Source of the DNA: Elysia marginata
Taxonomy: Eukaryota; Mollusca; Gastropoda; Plakobranchidae
Assembly (NCBI GenBank): GCA_019649035.1
Contig: BMAT01013781.1
Location: 258,177 to 309,636, forward strand
Reading direction: 5' to 3'
Length of the DNA stretch: 51,460 nucleotides
The notes under the pieces were generated by a model that did no database searches, was not told where the DNA came from, and worked only from the letters and a program-made list of their open reading frames with translations. Of this stretch, positions 30,421 through 43,980 are shown piece by piece (the stretch's first letter is position 1; every line of letters begins with the position of its first letter). Both the position numbers and the translations under genes were made by a program.

Positions 30421-31440
30421 TCACTCTGAAGGTGTTTGGTAGGAGCACCGAACCAAACAGATGTAATTACGTACGCTGAGCTGAGGCAATCACAAAGCTC
30501 TCAAGTCTCAAGAGAGAAGTAAGTGTATTACATGGCTACTCTCTCAATCTGCCTGATAAAATTTTAATTAACGAAAAAGGACTGTGGCTTAAGAAACACA
30601 AAGAAAACCGATTTCAGGGGCTTTAGACTACAAGATACTTTTAGAGAGAACAAAAAACCCCAAAATCTGATATTTCGGCCTTGTTGCATTTATAATGCTG
30701 GTCAGATAAGACCGAACTCGGCAAGGTCGATGCTGGAGATACTACACGAAGTGAGAGACTCTGACCTAAATGTTTTTAATCTGACCCTAAAACTTGATGA
30801 CACAACAAAAGGTTTCAGGAAGCGAATAAAAAACAAATGATGAGACATAAAAATATCCATCTCAGCAAAATGAACCGATATGGAAAGTATAAGAAAATTT
30901 TATGAAGATGAATAAATAAATGGTTAAATAAAGAAATCTAAGAAATAAGCGGCCGGTTTCGGCTGAGTGTACACAACTCAACACACCCAAGATATGCTGT
31001 TGTAAATGTTTGCTGGTGCATGATATTCCAGCGATAGTTTATCACAAGGTTGCAAATTTAACAAACTTACTGCACCGTTAAATCAGTCAGTCTCGGGGCA
31101 AACACGTTACTGACTTGCTCCGACCTTAAAAAAAGACAAACCAAATCGGCGCAAAAAGTATAACCCTGTATTCTCCATACCATGGAAACTACTAGAGCGT
31201 TTTCTATACCAGGGCTACGTGAAACTTTTCCACTGAACAATTATTCCACACTTTCATCTCCATTTTTTCATTTAAGACCTAGGCTTGGAAAGCAAAACTT
31301 TAAGTTGATACTAGTCTCGATTTGAGCTTTAGAAAACAAGGAATCAGAGGACCTCGTTATTTAGGTAGTTTGCCTTTACTTTCCTCGCCTTGTTTACTTT
31401 CGCCGAGTAGTACTGGTTGGTGACAAGGGAGTGAATATAA

Positions 31441-31530
31441 ATTCTTATGACCGGTTTGGGCTTTGAACCAGTGACACACAGAGCAGAGATCCTCCTTATT
31501 ACGACTGATTGAACCATCGCTCAGCAAATA
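31441..31530 (-). mobile_element. tRNA-like SINE head, minus strand
   Basis: Read on the minus strand, an A-box-like TGGTTCAATCA (31506-31516) and an exact B box GGTTCAAAGCC (31459-31469) stand about 47 bases apart, as in tRNA-derived Pol III promoters. No target duplication or tail was found. An intact tRNA is unlikely because no acceptor stem is evident. Confidence 0.45.
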
Positions 31531-33759
31531 TATTGGAAAAGGAGTAAATATATGAATAAGTCTCCTGTCTTGCCAAAACTGTGATCGAAAGCTTTTTGCT
31601 CAGATCAACGTGATCACGTGTTGTTGAACAGGATAAATCTGTACCAACTTTATCATAGGCAATCTCAACCGTCAGCGATACTGTGAAACATTTTGGCCTA
31701 CCATATTAAATATTGTCTGTTACTAATTTGTTCTTTACAATATTACAAATATCTCGCTAGAGATTCTTATCTCTAGGATTGCGTTGTCTATGGCCCAGTC
31801 ATGTTTCAACAACGTTTTCTCTTTTCCTATAAACAGAGCTCTAGGAACAGCTGATTATAAGAGCGCTAAGATATCCAACGAAGGTGGCGACAGATTTGAC
31901 ATCTCAATAGATGTTATTTTTTATAAGTTGAGTAAACAATCCCACAATATAGAGGAAAGAAAATTAAATACTTCAAAACAGTTTGGGTGAAAACGAGAAA
32001 AAAGAACGTGATTAGAATGCTTGAATAGACAAATTGAAAAATAACTAAACGACGTGAAACATAATTATAAATTTGTGTGCAGCTGTACTGAAAATATTAC
32101 GCTTTGTAGGCAAACCTTATAATTCTGTTCAGAGTTAAGTCTTTTCAATCAGATAATATCTGTGTTTTTTCTTTGTTGACGGTCAGCAATTGACAATATT
32201 AAAATTAAAGACTAAAAAATAGAGTCAACATCGAGCGCCCTTATTCTCAAGTTGTAATTCTGCTACATCCTAAGAGTCACGTGATTGTCTTTTTATTTCT
32301 TTATTACAACTTAGTGAATAAATACGTTTTTCCAAATATCTCAAAGTTATGACGCAGGTAGAACTTCTGTTTTACCTTGACCCAAAGTCAATGAAAATGA
32401 AATTCCTGTTCTGCACTGTTGGGGATTATGTTAATTAGACTTTGTAACTGAATTCTGTTGAGAATTCCATCAACACAAATTCTATAGAAAAGAATGTTCA
32501 CGCCGCAGACACAAGCGACGTCATATTTGGCCTAAATGCCATTCATGAAACGTATTCACATAGGATTGTATTAATTTACACGTTCTGACTCTAATAAATT
32601 GTAGTCTTAAGGATCACAAAAAGGATTGCTACTCGTTATGCTGAAAGGCAACGCACTGGGTTAGTAGATTGCAGGCAGGCTATGTAACTTACTATTGTAT
32701 GTCACACATGGGAGACTAAAACACTAGCTCTACTCGTAACGTTGTGTCTCACATCTCATTAAAAAATCAAAGTTTTCTTTTTCTGATTCGAATCATTAAG
32801 CATGAACTGCTTTGCCAAAGATTGATAATCATTCTTGCGAAGTTGAAATGGAAATCATAGCCAAGTTGGGCGATATAAATTATTGCTTGAAATTTTCTAC
32901 GGTTCATTTTGTCATAGAGGTTTTTTTCATCGTTCAGTTTTTTTAAGCTGAAAACTTAGCGCTCAAGAAACATTTTACAGAGTTCTATGAAGATGCCGAT
33001 AAGAATTATGAATAAAAGTATGTCCAGCAATGTCTTCTCTAATGTCTCCTAAACATATCAGATCCAACTAAAAAAATGAAGTTTCAACAACCTTTGAAAT
33101 GACATTTATTCAAAGAGCAGACGGCCAGAAACTTTAAAACAAGTTTCTATCTGCTGAGACAAAAACATCTTTTGAGTTTTAGGATTTTCAAAAGACTTGC
33201 TTTCGCAAGGTTTATCTAGTGTTTGTTATCCCTCTAATCCTAGAGCAGCCGAGTCTCACTAGTAAGGGAAAGTGAGAAAACAACATAGCAGAGGCCATGA
33301 ACCCGGTTCACAACCAATATGATATTGAGTAAAACATTCACAAGTATACTATAATGTTCAAACTAACGCAAACAAATATCCAAAGATGGTAGTTTAATTA
33401 AAAGAAATGATGAACCAATTTTTAATGTCAGGAATTATTTTATTTTATTTATGGGAAATTTTGGAGTACGAATATTAATATGACTAACAAAGAAACAGAG
33501 TTATCAATACTTTTATTTCACTGCCTTCCCCAAGAGCTTTCTACCTCTTTGTTTTTTTTCTATGTTATACGCTATCAGATCTAATCTCCACAACCATTCT
33601 TTACACGATGGCTATCTTACCATAACAACACTTTTTGATCACGTTTCCCTTTGTCCTTGGAGCATTTATCATCACCTCTAGACGATCCAACCATGGGGTT
33701 TCTTATCTGTTTTTATTGAGATCTCTGAAATCAAGTAGTACCTCATTCAGACAAAGTGA
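31531..33759. other. Intergenic, nothing recognised
   Basis: AT-rich, with no gene, repeat array or RNA gene that I can support. Confidence 0.5.
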
Positions 33760-34350
33760 AATTCAAATACAAAAGAGAGAGGCTTGGCGTGAAATGAAGT
33801 CAGAGAGTGAAAGAGAAAAAGTTCGGAAAAGTGAGGGGAAGGCAGATGTTATTATTATAATTTATTATCATCATCATCATCATAGAATTCGAGCGATAGT
33901 GAGGAGGTAAAAAATTAATTGCTCGAAAAGGCGCAGCCTCGAAGAGGTAAAAAATAAGATTGAGAGAGGATACAAAACCGAAAAAAACAGAAACACACAC
34001 AGTGGAAGATGACTTGAAATACTAAGACAAAATATAGATAAGTATATTGACAAATAGATAGGCAAAGAGACAGACAGACAGACACATAGACTGATAAATA
34101 CAGACAAATCAAAAGATAGATAGTTTGATAGGTTGGCGAAAAGATTAGATATATACATGGCACACTGATAGATAAGTACGTGGATTGGTAAACTGATATT
34201 TGTATGGACGTATATATAATTGATATCTTAAGGTACATGTAAATTGAATTGATAGCTGTACAGGAAAAGAAAGAAAAAAGACCCTTAACATAAAAATGAA
34301 GTGATCAATGGAGAACGAAAAGGAGGTACAAAAAAGTGGAAGAGATATTG

Positions 34351-34423
<73 letters not shown>

Positions 34424-34887
34424 GGGGGCATTCCACGTGATGAAAGAAAGGAGGTATCTGAATGTTTTTACAAGAGCGGTGGCGCTGATTCAGAACGAGA
34501 CTTTTAATGAAACAGCGCAAAGCACTTGAGTGGATGAGTCGAATTATTTTGGACAGTCGAGGTAAAAATTCCATGCTCGAGCTTCCATGACTGAAAACAC
34601 TTGTGGCATCCGTCGACTTGTTTTAATTACTTTTGGGAATTTTTTAATAGATAAGCTGGAAAATTATGTAAGTCAGTACGAAAATTACGCAATGAAAAAA
34701 AAACCAAACAAAATAGAAGCTAATAGATTGATACTGAAGAGAACGATATCATCGATGAATCTTCATCTCCTTCACAAGAGACACAGAAGAAGAAGATAAA
34801 GAAAAGGGAAAGAAAAAAGAGACGAAAAAGAAGAAGAAGAAGAAGAAAAACAACAACAACAACAACAACAACAACCACAATTATAAC

Positions 34888-34921
<34 letters not shown>

Positions 34922-35410
34922 AGAAGAAGAAGAAGAAGAAGAAGAAGAAGAAGAAGAAAGATGACGCGGGAGAAAATCAGAAAACCTATCAGGAAGATGG
35001 TAAAATGGCGAGGAAGGAGGGAGACTGATATGAAGAAAAAGAGGATGGAGTGAGAGANNNNNNNNNNNNNNNNNNNNNNNNNNNNNNNNNNNNNNNNNNN
35101 NNNNNNNNNNNNNNNNNNNNNNNNNNNNNNNNNNNNNNNNNNNNNNNNNNNNNNNNNNNNNNNNNNNNNNNNNNNNNNNNNNNNNNNNNNNNNNNNNNNA
35201 GAGGAGGGGAAACAGACAAACAGACAGAGAAACACAGAGAGAAAGATACAAAGAGAAAAGCAAGAAGATAAGACAGGAAGTTTGAAAGATGAGAAAACAT
35301 GTCAGTGAGAAAATTATGTAAAGGAAAAAAAAAGATCGCGACGAGGGAAGTAACCGAGAAAAAAGGAGCAGAGTTGGCGAACAAAGAAAAAGGAGAGAAA
35401 GAAGGCTGGT
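33760..35410. repeat. Purine-rich microsatellite cluster with gap
   Basis: Consecutive simple repeats on one strand: GA-rich (33770), ATT/ATC (33850-33882), worn GATA/GACA (34036-34240), (GA)n (34345-34421), AAC (34850-34880), GAA (34886-34959), then GA-rich sequence around 142 Ns (35058-35199) and on to about 35400. Long open frames on either strand come from the repeats and the Ns and are not genes. Confidence 0.9.
35058..35199. other. Assembly gap (142 N) in a GA repeat
   Basis: Flanked by 'tgagaga' and 'agagga', so the missing sequence is probably more GA repeat. Its real length is unknown. Confidence 1.
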
Positions 35411-35464
35411 AAGATGGGTCGAAAAGAAAAGCAAAACATTTCTTACTGTGAATGATAGTACATA

Positions 35465-35760
35465 ATTGAAGCTGGGTGTGGCGAAGAAAAAGGGCGATTT
35501 GGGTTCTGACTTTGGCGATGCCGTTCCAACTGGCAGCGGTGAAGCATGCAATCAGCGAGAACACGAGTGGATTGGATACGTGAGGGGTGGAATAAGGCTT
35601 AAACCTGGTGGCAAGGAACTAAATCTAGGCTATCCAGCACCAAAGCCCTCTTGCCCCACGGCGCATTACAGGACAAATGAGCGAACACCGAACGGACGGT
35701 GTAAAGACTTAGAATTAGATCTGAAGGTTGATTGGAGTGACAGATTAGATTGTGTATGAT
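35465..35760 (+). other. GC-richer island, 97-codon open frame, no function seen
   Basis: A frame opens at a TTG (35466) and runs 97 codons to a TGA, with a polar composition and no ATG at its start. The patch is visibly richer in G and C than its surroundings. No acceptor or donor pair defines an exon and I recognise no family. It may be a decayed repeat. Confidence 0.2.
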
Positions 35761-38012
35761 TAAGTGGACTTGATTATCACAGAGGTCAGCAGATTCAGTG
35801 GCCTTGGGAAACATTTCGATTGTCAAAATTATGTAAGGGTAAGAAAACTTTTAAAAAATTATTTTACTTCTGCGAAATAGAAATGTGTTTAGATTTCTAT
35901 TTCAAGAATGGTATCAGTAGAGATTGCTTTGTCGTTTTTAATTTGTTCGATCCAATACGAATAGCCTATTTGCCGCAAGATGACCGTTTGACTTTCTTCA
36001 GGTAGTTTTTTTTTTTACCACACTTTATTTTAGAATTACAGTCAAAAGCAACAAAATTCGGGCCAAAGAAAACAAGCTGTTTTTTTTATATTCTATTGTT
36101 TATAACCATCATCAGTGCATTTGATGTTGGGATGTAGGAAATAAATAGACTTAAGTACAAAATTTGTGAAAGAAACACAGAACCGAAAGACTTTGTAAAG
36201 TTTATTTTTTCCCGCACCAACATTGTACTACTTTAGGTTAAAGAAGTAATAATTCCACGGTTACTGCCCAACTTAATTCAAAGTTTTAAAGATCTATTTT
36301 AGTAGCTCGCTGCTAAGATTAAAAAATCATTTTACCAAAAGCGTTTTTGAAAAAGCTTTTCCTGAGTCGTTATTTTGTAGCCTACACCATTGTTAAACAC
36401 CCTAAGCTCTTTCGATACGCGAATTTTCCCTTTCTATGGTCATTATTGTATTCTCCTTTACTTTGTTCTTAACCAGTTGTTTTGCTGGGAATTCTTATAC
36501 TTGAGATCCTTTCTGTAAAACCGAATGTTTATGCTACAACTGTCTGTAAAAAAACACCTTTTGTCGCTTTTTGCGGCGCTTTATATTGTCAATCAGCCAT
36601 AAAGTCTTTAGGACTGGTGAAGTCGCAATTATAACTCATGCACTGCGCGTCTTGCTTTAACATTTATTCATTTTTTGCCATCATTAGCATAAGAATTCGT
36701 GTCAACATAATCTTATCATTGTCGGCTGAGAAATCTTTTAACGTGTCGTTCCCAATTAAGCTTTTTCCCTCGTTTTTAATGGCACTTTTTTGAATTATAA
36801 AATATAGGCCTGTGTGCGTGTTTTGTTTGCCGGTACGATTAAACTTCATCACAAAGTTTGCTGGGCTGATCTTTTTTAAAAGTGTTTTCAAACTCATGGC
36901 TGTTTTAAGGTTTTATGACCCATAAAACATTGACTTAACACCAAACGTGACTTGCCTAGAACCGATTCATGTCAGGAACAGATTTGACTCAACAATATTA
37001 CACAAATGTATTTATTGTGGAAGTACGAACCTTCAGTTTTGACAGCAAGAGTAACCATAATTTTAAAGGTATATTATAGTAGAATATGAAATGTAAGGCC
37101 TATAAAAACCACTAAAACTTCCCACTTCTTTTTTTCATGGAGATAAAAGACACGAACTCCGCTTCAATGACTGCGTAATAATTTTTTTAAACAAATGAGA
37201 CTATAAATTTTATAGTCTTTGTAATTATTATCATAAAAAGGCTATAAAGAGTCTTGGCTTTCATTATACTGAAAGATACCAGAGTTAACTTTTATGACTG
37301 TTAAACCAAAGAAAGTTAATAAAAAAATTAAAATGTAATGAGTTTTAGATTGGGGCTATTATAAATATTCTGCATGTATCGCCACCAAACATAACATTAT
37401 TACATTCGTTCGATAGCATATAAGTCTATATTATAGTGTTTTAGATTTAAAAATCCTATTAAGGCTCTAAAGACTGACAAGTTTTTACTTTTAACTTGCA
37501 AGCTCTCGAGAATTTTATCAGTTTACGATTGTTTTACAAGTGGTTTAAGTTGTGAATTCCCTGTTTGAGTAAACTGCTGCACCCCTAACCAACTTTTTCT
37601 ATTATGGAGATCTTCTTGTGTTTTCTGCTAAATCTCTACCCGGCGTTAATCCCAGCGCGTCTATGCTACCTTAACCATGTTCAATCACGTTTCGAAACTA
37701 TCCGTTACCTACCCAATGGGTATCCCTTAACGCCTAAAACACCAACCCGCGCTTTTTACTGACAAAAAATAAACAAACGTAACATTTCGGGGAACTGATC
37801 TCACCAAATAGAGGTGTCACTTCCAGACCTGAGGGCACAGATTCTGCTCGCAGTTTTTCTCCTGTTTTGTTTACTTAGGGATGCTTAGATAATAGCTTCT
37901 TTCATTGGTGTGTTTACTTTACTCACACGAAACTCAAGTGATGATCTGTGTACTTACAACATCAGCGCTAGATTGCGTTACCAAAAGCATCGGAGCGCTT
38001 GTCTTGTCCTTT
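35761..38012. other. Intergenic, nothing recognised
   Basis: AT-rich. A 19-base near-perfect palindrome (gactataaattttatagtc) lies near 37199. No gene supported. Confidence 0.5.
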
Positions 38013-38150
38013 GATATGACAACTGATGCTACCGCTTGGGCTCTGGGAGGGATCGTCAAATATCAAACAGAGCGATAGTCTGAATTCAACCTGTTAGAAT
38101 ATCCTGCATGCACTGCCCAGCATGCTGTGAATTGTTTGAAGGTCTGGGTT
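38013..38150 (+). pseudogene. Possible RNase H-like scrap of a retroelement
   Basis: The frame from 38013 reads DMTTDATAWALGGIV, then a stop where 'W-S-E' would be expected, then SEFNLLEYPACTAQHAV. The order TDA, W-x-x-G, (stop)SE, LE resembles the RNase H of DIRS- or Gypsy-type elements. Only about 45 codons are visible, with one internal stop and nothing recognisable around it, so this may be chance. Confidence 0.25.
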
Positions 38151-38888
38151 GATACAGTTACAGCATAATAACGAACGTGACTGTTACGTAAGCCATAGAA
38201 GATACATAAAGTTTTTTTTTAAATATCGTAACCACAGGGGGAACAACAAAGAAAAAAGTTTTTTTTCGTATTGCCGTGGTTCATTTTAATTGTGAATTTT
38301 ACAGCGATGATAATGTCTTGTAAAGGTGAGGATAGTTTGCATTATTTCACTACTTCAGATTGATACATCGGTTGCAACTTGTGATTTTATTTTTACATGA
38401 GCTCTAAAAGACTACAGAAACAAAAGTTGAGCTATCCAAACAATTGTCATTCTTATATTTTTTATCATAAGTGTTATTGTGGTCTGGCTGTTTTATGAAG
38501 GAAGGCGGCAATACAGTTTTAATTCTCACGCAAATACAGAAAGAAAAGGCATCAACCGGTGATATTTCACTGATAGTGATAATATTATGTTTTTTTTTAA
38601 ATACAGGCTAAAACCTTTTTTCCTCCTTAATATTGGACTACGCATTAAATACATGTACATGTTTTTGACGGTGGACCTTATCCCCTGTGTTGATCAAGTG
38701 TGTTGTGGATTTGTAGCCTTTTACACACAACGTATGCGACCACCGAGTCACCCATGCCCCCCCCCCCAACTTTAAAGGCATGCACACACTTATTCTAGCT
38801 GGCTTTCTCTCTGTTCCTAAACTACATGTAGGTTTCTGAACCTCCTGGGATTAAAAAAAAACCAGCTCTATCACATTGATAGAGAGAC

Positions 38889-39332
38889 TTTTATATTTTA
38901 CAAAGCAGAGGTCTTCTGCAGATATTATTCGTTTTTTTTTTCAGCTCTTTGTACACACTTGTTTGAATCTAAGCACCACTTACTTGGAAAAATCGTTTTA
39001 TATTTATATTCGTCTCGTTAAAGCTCACTCGCAAACCAGTAATGGTAGTAAGAAATCGTTTTCCAAATGTAATCATGATCCGACTAGTGATTGAGTAGCG
39101 GAAAAACCCATTTTTAGAAAAGTGGCATCGTTAAACTATTGAAAGAATGACCCAGTTCTTAATAATTTCAACCCATCCCAAACGACTTTGATTCGTCGCG
39201 ACAGTCCTTTATATTTCACAGAGCAGAGGTCTTCAACAGACTTAATACGCTTTTTCAACTCTTTGTACACAGCCGTTTGAATCTACGCACCACTTCCTAG
39301 GAAAAATCGTTTTGTAATTATGCTCGTCGCGG
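38889..39332. repeat. Diverged ~130-bp direct duplication
   Basis: 38889-39022 and 39207-39332 share 'agcagaggtcttc', then 'ctctttgtacaca', 'gtttgaatcta.gcaccactt' and 'ggaaaaatcgttt' in the same order and spacing, offset by about 315 bases. The 184 bases between them do not obviously repeat. This could be two copies of an unrecognised element or an old segmental duplication. Confidence 0.85.
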
Positions 39333-41030
39333 TATAACATACTGATTTGTTACGGCGCTTTGTGTAATTTCTGATTCTAAAGTTATGTTTCTTTTGAATT
39401 CAAGTTGTGGAATTCACTACTAGATAGACTAGTGGCGATGGAAATACTTGCTTAGTCACAGTCACACAAGAAAAGGCATCATCTCTTTGTAGCCATGTTT
39501 TTGTTTTTTCTTTAATGATTCGGTAAGGTGTAAGATGTATTCTTATTACGTAATACGCACATACGGTATAAACACTTACGCCTACGATGTTGTTAACAAA
39601 AGAAATGCAACCCAGTTATAGAACGTAATCTCAAATTTTGCTAATGACTTAAGAAACCGTTACAGGTTAAATGAACCAAAAAGCTATTCATCTTAAAAAA
39701 TAATTTGCATTTAAAACACCAGCTTAAAAAAGCTCAAAATATCTCGACTGATTTATTGCATGCAAAGGTTTAAACTACGAACACGAAAAGGATAGAAAAT
39801 TCAAAATAAAGAAGGGTTGTTGAGGATAATCGAGTGTTGCTTGTCTGGGCACCTGTGAAAGACGGAACTAACGGAAATTGTTTTATGTCTGCGTGTAGGA
39901 GTTGGTTGAATTCGAAAAGAGAGGAAGAAAGTTAAAAAAACGGACCATTCTAAATGAACACGGAAGCCAGAGTGGTTTTTTGCGAGCTGAAGTGCTTGTT
40001 TTTTGCCCTTTTCTGAAAGCCATCGTGTAGTTGAAAATTTTATTTTGATTTTTAACTGCCTCTGCTTTTATTTTAACCCAGAAGCAGTGACAGGTACTGC
40101 TTCGAAGCCTGAATAAAAAGTTCTCTTTTTCATAATCAAACTGTGGCCTCCGCAAAAAAAACCAACAAAACATTTTTGTTATTATTCCTTCCTCTTCATA
40201 TATGGCATTTTTGTGGCAAAACGTAAACATTAGTACAAAAATAATACTTTAAAAAATGTACCAAATTTCTTTCAATGAGAGCAAACCAAGATTCTATTCT
40301 TTGGACAACCTGTTTGTGGTTACATTGTATTAAGAACTTGTTATTAAAACGAATTCAGTTTGGTTTTGCTAAGAGCACTGAAGTTTTATAAAAAAATAAC
40401 ACACATTATTATTCTTTTGCTAAGAGTGTATTTCACCACGTTATCATAAGCATCTGTTTGAGTCATTTATCATTGTTCAGGCTGTTGAAAAGAAAAAACA
40501 CAATGCCTTAACGTATACCTCTTAACAGTGTTTATATTTAATAAAAAACAACATAAATTCGTTATAAAACTCAACTTTATTGTTTAAAAAACAGATTAGA
40601 TCATGTGAAAGACTACTTAAGAAAGCTAAAGTTTTCAATACTGTTCATATCTTGATCTTACAGTGGCATGCAGATCCAGCTTAACTGAATTTTTTTTTAT
40701 AATGGTGCCTTGTTTTGTCAGACTGTTTTAATTTGAAGATTCTAATGGCATTCTCACTGAAAGCAAGACTGTCATAAGAAACGCACATTTGTATCTGGTT
40801 TACGTTAAAGAGACATAACTGTTTAAATCTGAATTTGTGTTTAAAGAGATAAAGGTTCAGAATGACTTAAAAGACTAAACCCTGAGCTGCGAGTCGGAAA
40901 TTTTAAAACACCAGAGGAATTCTTACATCTTCCACAAAGGAATACAATAACAGCGGCGTTTGGATTACAAGGTCTTTGAGATTGGAACCTGGTGTGATGT
41001 CTACGTCAAGGTAAGTGATGAGGCAAAGTC
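39333..41030. other. Intergenic, nothing recognised
   Basis: AT-rich. The minus-strand open frame at 39883-40230 has no supporting composition or splice context. Confidence 0.5.
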
Positions 41031-41039
41031 AGGTTTAAA

Positions 41040-41178
41040 TGGGAGCAATGAATGAAAGAAAGTAAAGAACGGGAGCTGTAGGGAAGATAAGGATGGGAGA
41101 CAGGCACAGTCAGAGAACGAAAGTGAGAAAGTTAGAGATGGTGAGAAAGATAAAGAGGGGGAAAGAGAGATAGGAAAA

Positions 41179-41210
<32 letters not shown>

Positions 41211-41280
41211 GGAGTGAGAGAGACAGAGAGAGAGAGAGAGAGAGTGTGTGTGTAAGAAAATAGGATTTCAGTGGAGAGAA
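41040..41280. repeat. GA/GACA microsatellite
   Basis: GA-rich lead-in, about six GACA units (41186-41210), (GA)n and a short (TG)n. Compound simple repeat. Confidence 0.93.
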
Positions 41281-43879
41281 AAGAATGAAACAGCAAGTGA
41301 GTAACAACGAGTGAGTCGGAATTTCTATAAAATTTGAAGACAACTAAAAGTAATAGAGTAATTAAAATGTGAAGAGGAGAAGGAACAATAATACATCAAA
41401 TAAAAAAGGAGTAAAACAGAATCAAAAGAGTTCTGTTCTTTCAACCGTTCTTTTAATCATATACTTAGTTACAAAGAATTTTATTGGATTTAAACACAAA
41501 ATTACGTACTATATACCATCTACAGGGATTGTGCAGGCATATCAAATAGAAGGAGAGAGGGAAGAGAACAGGAAAGGCTATCTTTGAAATGGATTGATTT
41601 GAGAAGGAGATGAATCCCGCGAACGATATTTAAAATATTTTGTTAAATGTTTTCTTCTTCACAGTCATTTTCTTTATTGTAAGGATATAGCAAGAGAACT
41701 TTAAGAATTTTTTTCAACCTGAAAAGCACTTATTATCAAAGATGCCATTATCAGGGATTCTTTTAAAACCTATCTCTACCGCATTGGATTCATTTTTAAA
41801 GCTGCTACGATAAATCACGCAATGATCTTTCTTAAGAGACTTACATTATAGATCCCCTTGAGGGAAAGTTTTTTGCCCCGTTCTGATGCTACCTGTACTG
41901 CTATTTATAAATTCACGAATCATTGACACTTTCTTACTTCAACCTCAAGATTCCTTTGGAAGTGGAAGCGCTTTTATAATCTAGGCAAGGTTAAGTCCAG
42001 CGTTTAGATATTTCCACAGGTTATTAACACGGAACAGGGCAAAACTGGTTTCCGCCACGTGAATCACCTTGATGACAAAAACAGATATTGGTATTTAAAT
42101 TAGAGGCATGAGCGAGAACATGTGCTCAAAGTTCATTCTTACCTTTTTGTATTATTCCAAGCGTGACAGCCTAATTAACAAATGTAGTACTCCCTGCGAA
42201 CAGAACGTGGATTGTGTTCTCATCGCTTATAAGGTATAAATTAACCGCTAAGGACTCGTCGACTTTCTTAAAAGTTCAATAGGTAACTTGCTACTTAATA
42301 TAACGCATTTTACCTCATGATAAAATTGCGATAAAAATTCGCCTCCCTCTCTACGTCTTTTTCATTTTAATTTTGGGCACAAAATACCTGTAAACGGACA
42401 GGATTCACGTTTTTTTTTTTTCCTATTCTCTTAAGCTGCAAGATTGAAGCAGCCCTATCATTGAAGAAGTACAAGAATTACTGGTAGGAAAAGACTAGCA
42501 TGACTTAGCAAAATGAGTTTTTGTGGCACCTTAATAATTATAAGCGTGTACAATAGCAAGAAGTTTTGCTCCGTTGCACCCTCTGAATTACTCAACGAAT
42601 TTTTATTTAGTTTCCCGAGCTTTTTTTTCTTTTCCGTTTTTTTTTCTTCCTAAATTGACGTGATTTGATGCCCAATTACCAGAACCGAGAGAGCTCCAAC
42701 ACTTTATCACGCAATTTGTTATTAAAGCCTGTGAGATGTGCATTATTTTTCCGGATTTCCAACACACTTGTATGTCTTATTGTCTTTTCACTATTGCCAA
42801 TACACTGCAATGTCTTAACACTCGGATTCTGCACAGGCAAAGTAATCCTAACTCACCGCAATGATGAAAGTTACAATCTTTACAACAGGGTACCATTACA
42901 GGTTCTAAAAATTTTGTTCCTGTTATTTAGCGGCGTTCATAGAATAGATTAAGTATTTGTTAATAAATACACTTTGCGGCTTTCACAGTAACCATACATT
43001 GAGCTATCTGACACCAGCAGCAACTAACATGTCTTTCCGCTAAAACTCGCATAGTTTTCTCGAGAATTATGAATAGCTATACTCCGCTTGAACAAATCCT
43101 TACAAATAAGATAATAAACCTCACCATCGAAGTGATTGATGATATTCTGGGGTGTTTAATAACTAAAAGACTGTACACATTTCTAATTGTGGTAAACCTC
43201 ACATAAAAATTGCAAAAAAAAAAATAAAAAATTAACAGATAGATATGGCATAATACTATGGTTTGAGAACCTTCTAATCCCATATTAAAAATACTCTGAA
43301 AATATAGACCTGTCACAATCGTATTTTGTTATATTGATAAAATGGATTGTTAAGGTATCATTGTGATATTGGGCAGGTTCCATTGATTTTTTATAGTTGT
43401 AAAACTCTTGATATTTGGTCTCTCGAATCGGGAGCAGGAACAGCATGATATTGTCACTCTAAATGAGGTATAAAGCCCGGTATAATTTTTGAGCAAAAGG
43501 AAGTAGGAAAACTATTTTCCATTAAGAATTATTGGCAATGCGTTTGAAAGGCTCGGCTCTACTCTGTGAAGAGGTGATAATTATGAACTTTTTGTAATGA
43601 AACAAAAAAAGTAGTTTCGATTGCTCAGTTTTCCAAATCCATTGCTTTAATTCACTTCAGCGGGGTCATATTGACACCTTGCATAAGATTTCAAATTCTC
43701 AAAGACTTAAGGAAAAAATACTGTAAAAGTTGATAGACAAACCAAGTTAAAAGAAAACAAACAAAACAAAATCCATGGGTAGAAAAAGAAGTATAAAAAA
43801 ATGTGGAGTTTGGATAATAGTCAAAGAAAATATTTACCTCTTTAGACGGCTTGACGTTTTAATCAAAATATTAAAAGGG
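41281..43879. other. Intergenic, nothing recognised
   Basis: AT-rich with T-homopolymer runs. A plus-strand frame at 42668-42952 (hydrophobic, about 94 codons) has no other support. Confidence 0.5.
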
Positions 43880-43884
43880 CAGAA

Positions 43885-43895
43885 AGAGAGAGGGG

Positions 43896-43935
<40 letters not shown>
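43885..43935. repeat. (GA)n microsatellite
   Basis: About 17 near-perfect GA units, with GA-rich flanks to about 43980. Confidence 0.97.
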
Positions 43936-43939
<4 letters not shown>

Positions 43940-43980
43940 TAGAGAGCGAAACAGAGCGACACACAGGGAGACACACAGAG

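Larger units (their letters stand above)
27341..31440. other. Intergenic with simple repeats only
   Basis: No gene supported. It holds an AAT microsatellite (28634), a 13-base C homopolymer (29774-29786) and a purine-rich stretch (about 30190-30420). The short open frames have no splice context. Confidence 0.5.

Noticed and set aside
34720..35564. Long minus-strand frames up to 259 codons
   Set aside because: They are driven by GAA/GA repeats and run through 142 unknown bases.
39883..40230. Minus-strand frame of 115 codons
   Set aside because: AT-rich composition like its flanks, no splice context and no recognisable motif.
42668..42952. Hydrophobic 94-codon frame
   Set aside because: Hydrophobicity follows from T-rich sequence. 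No signal of a real exon.
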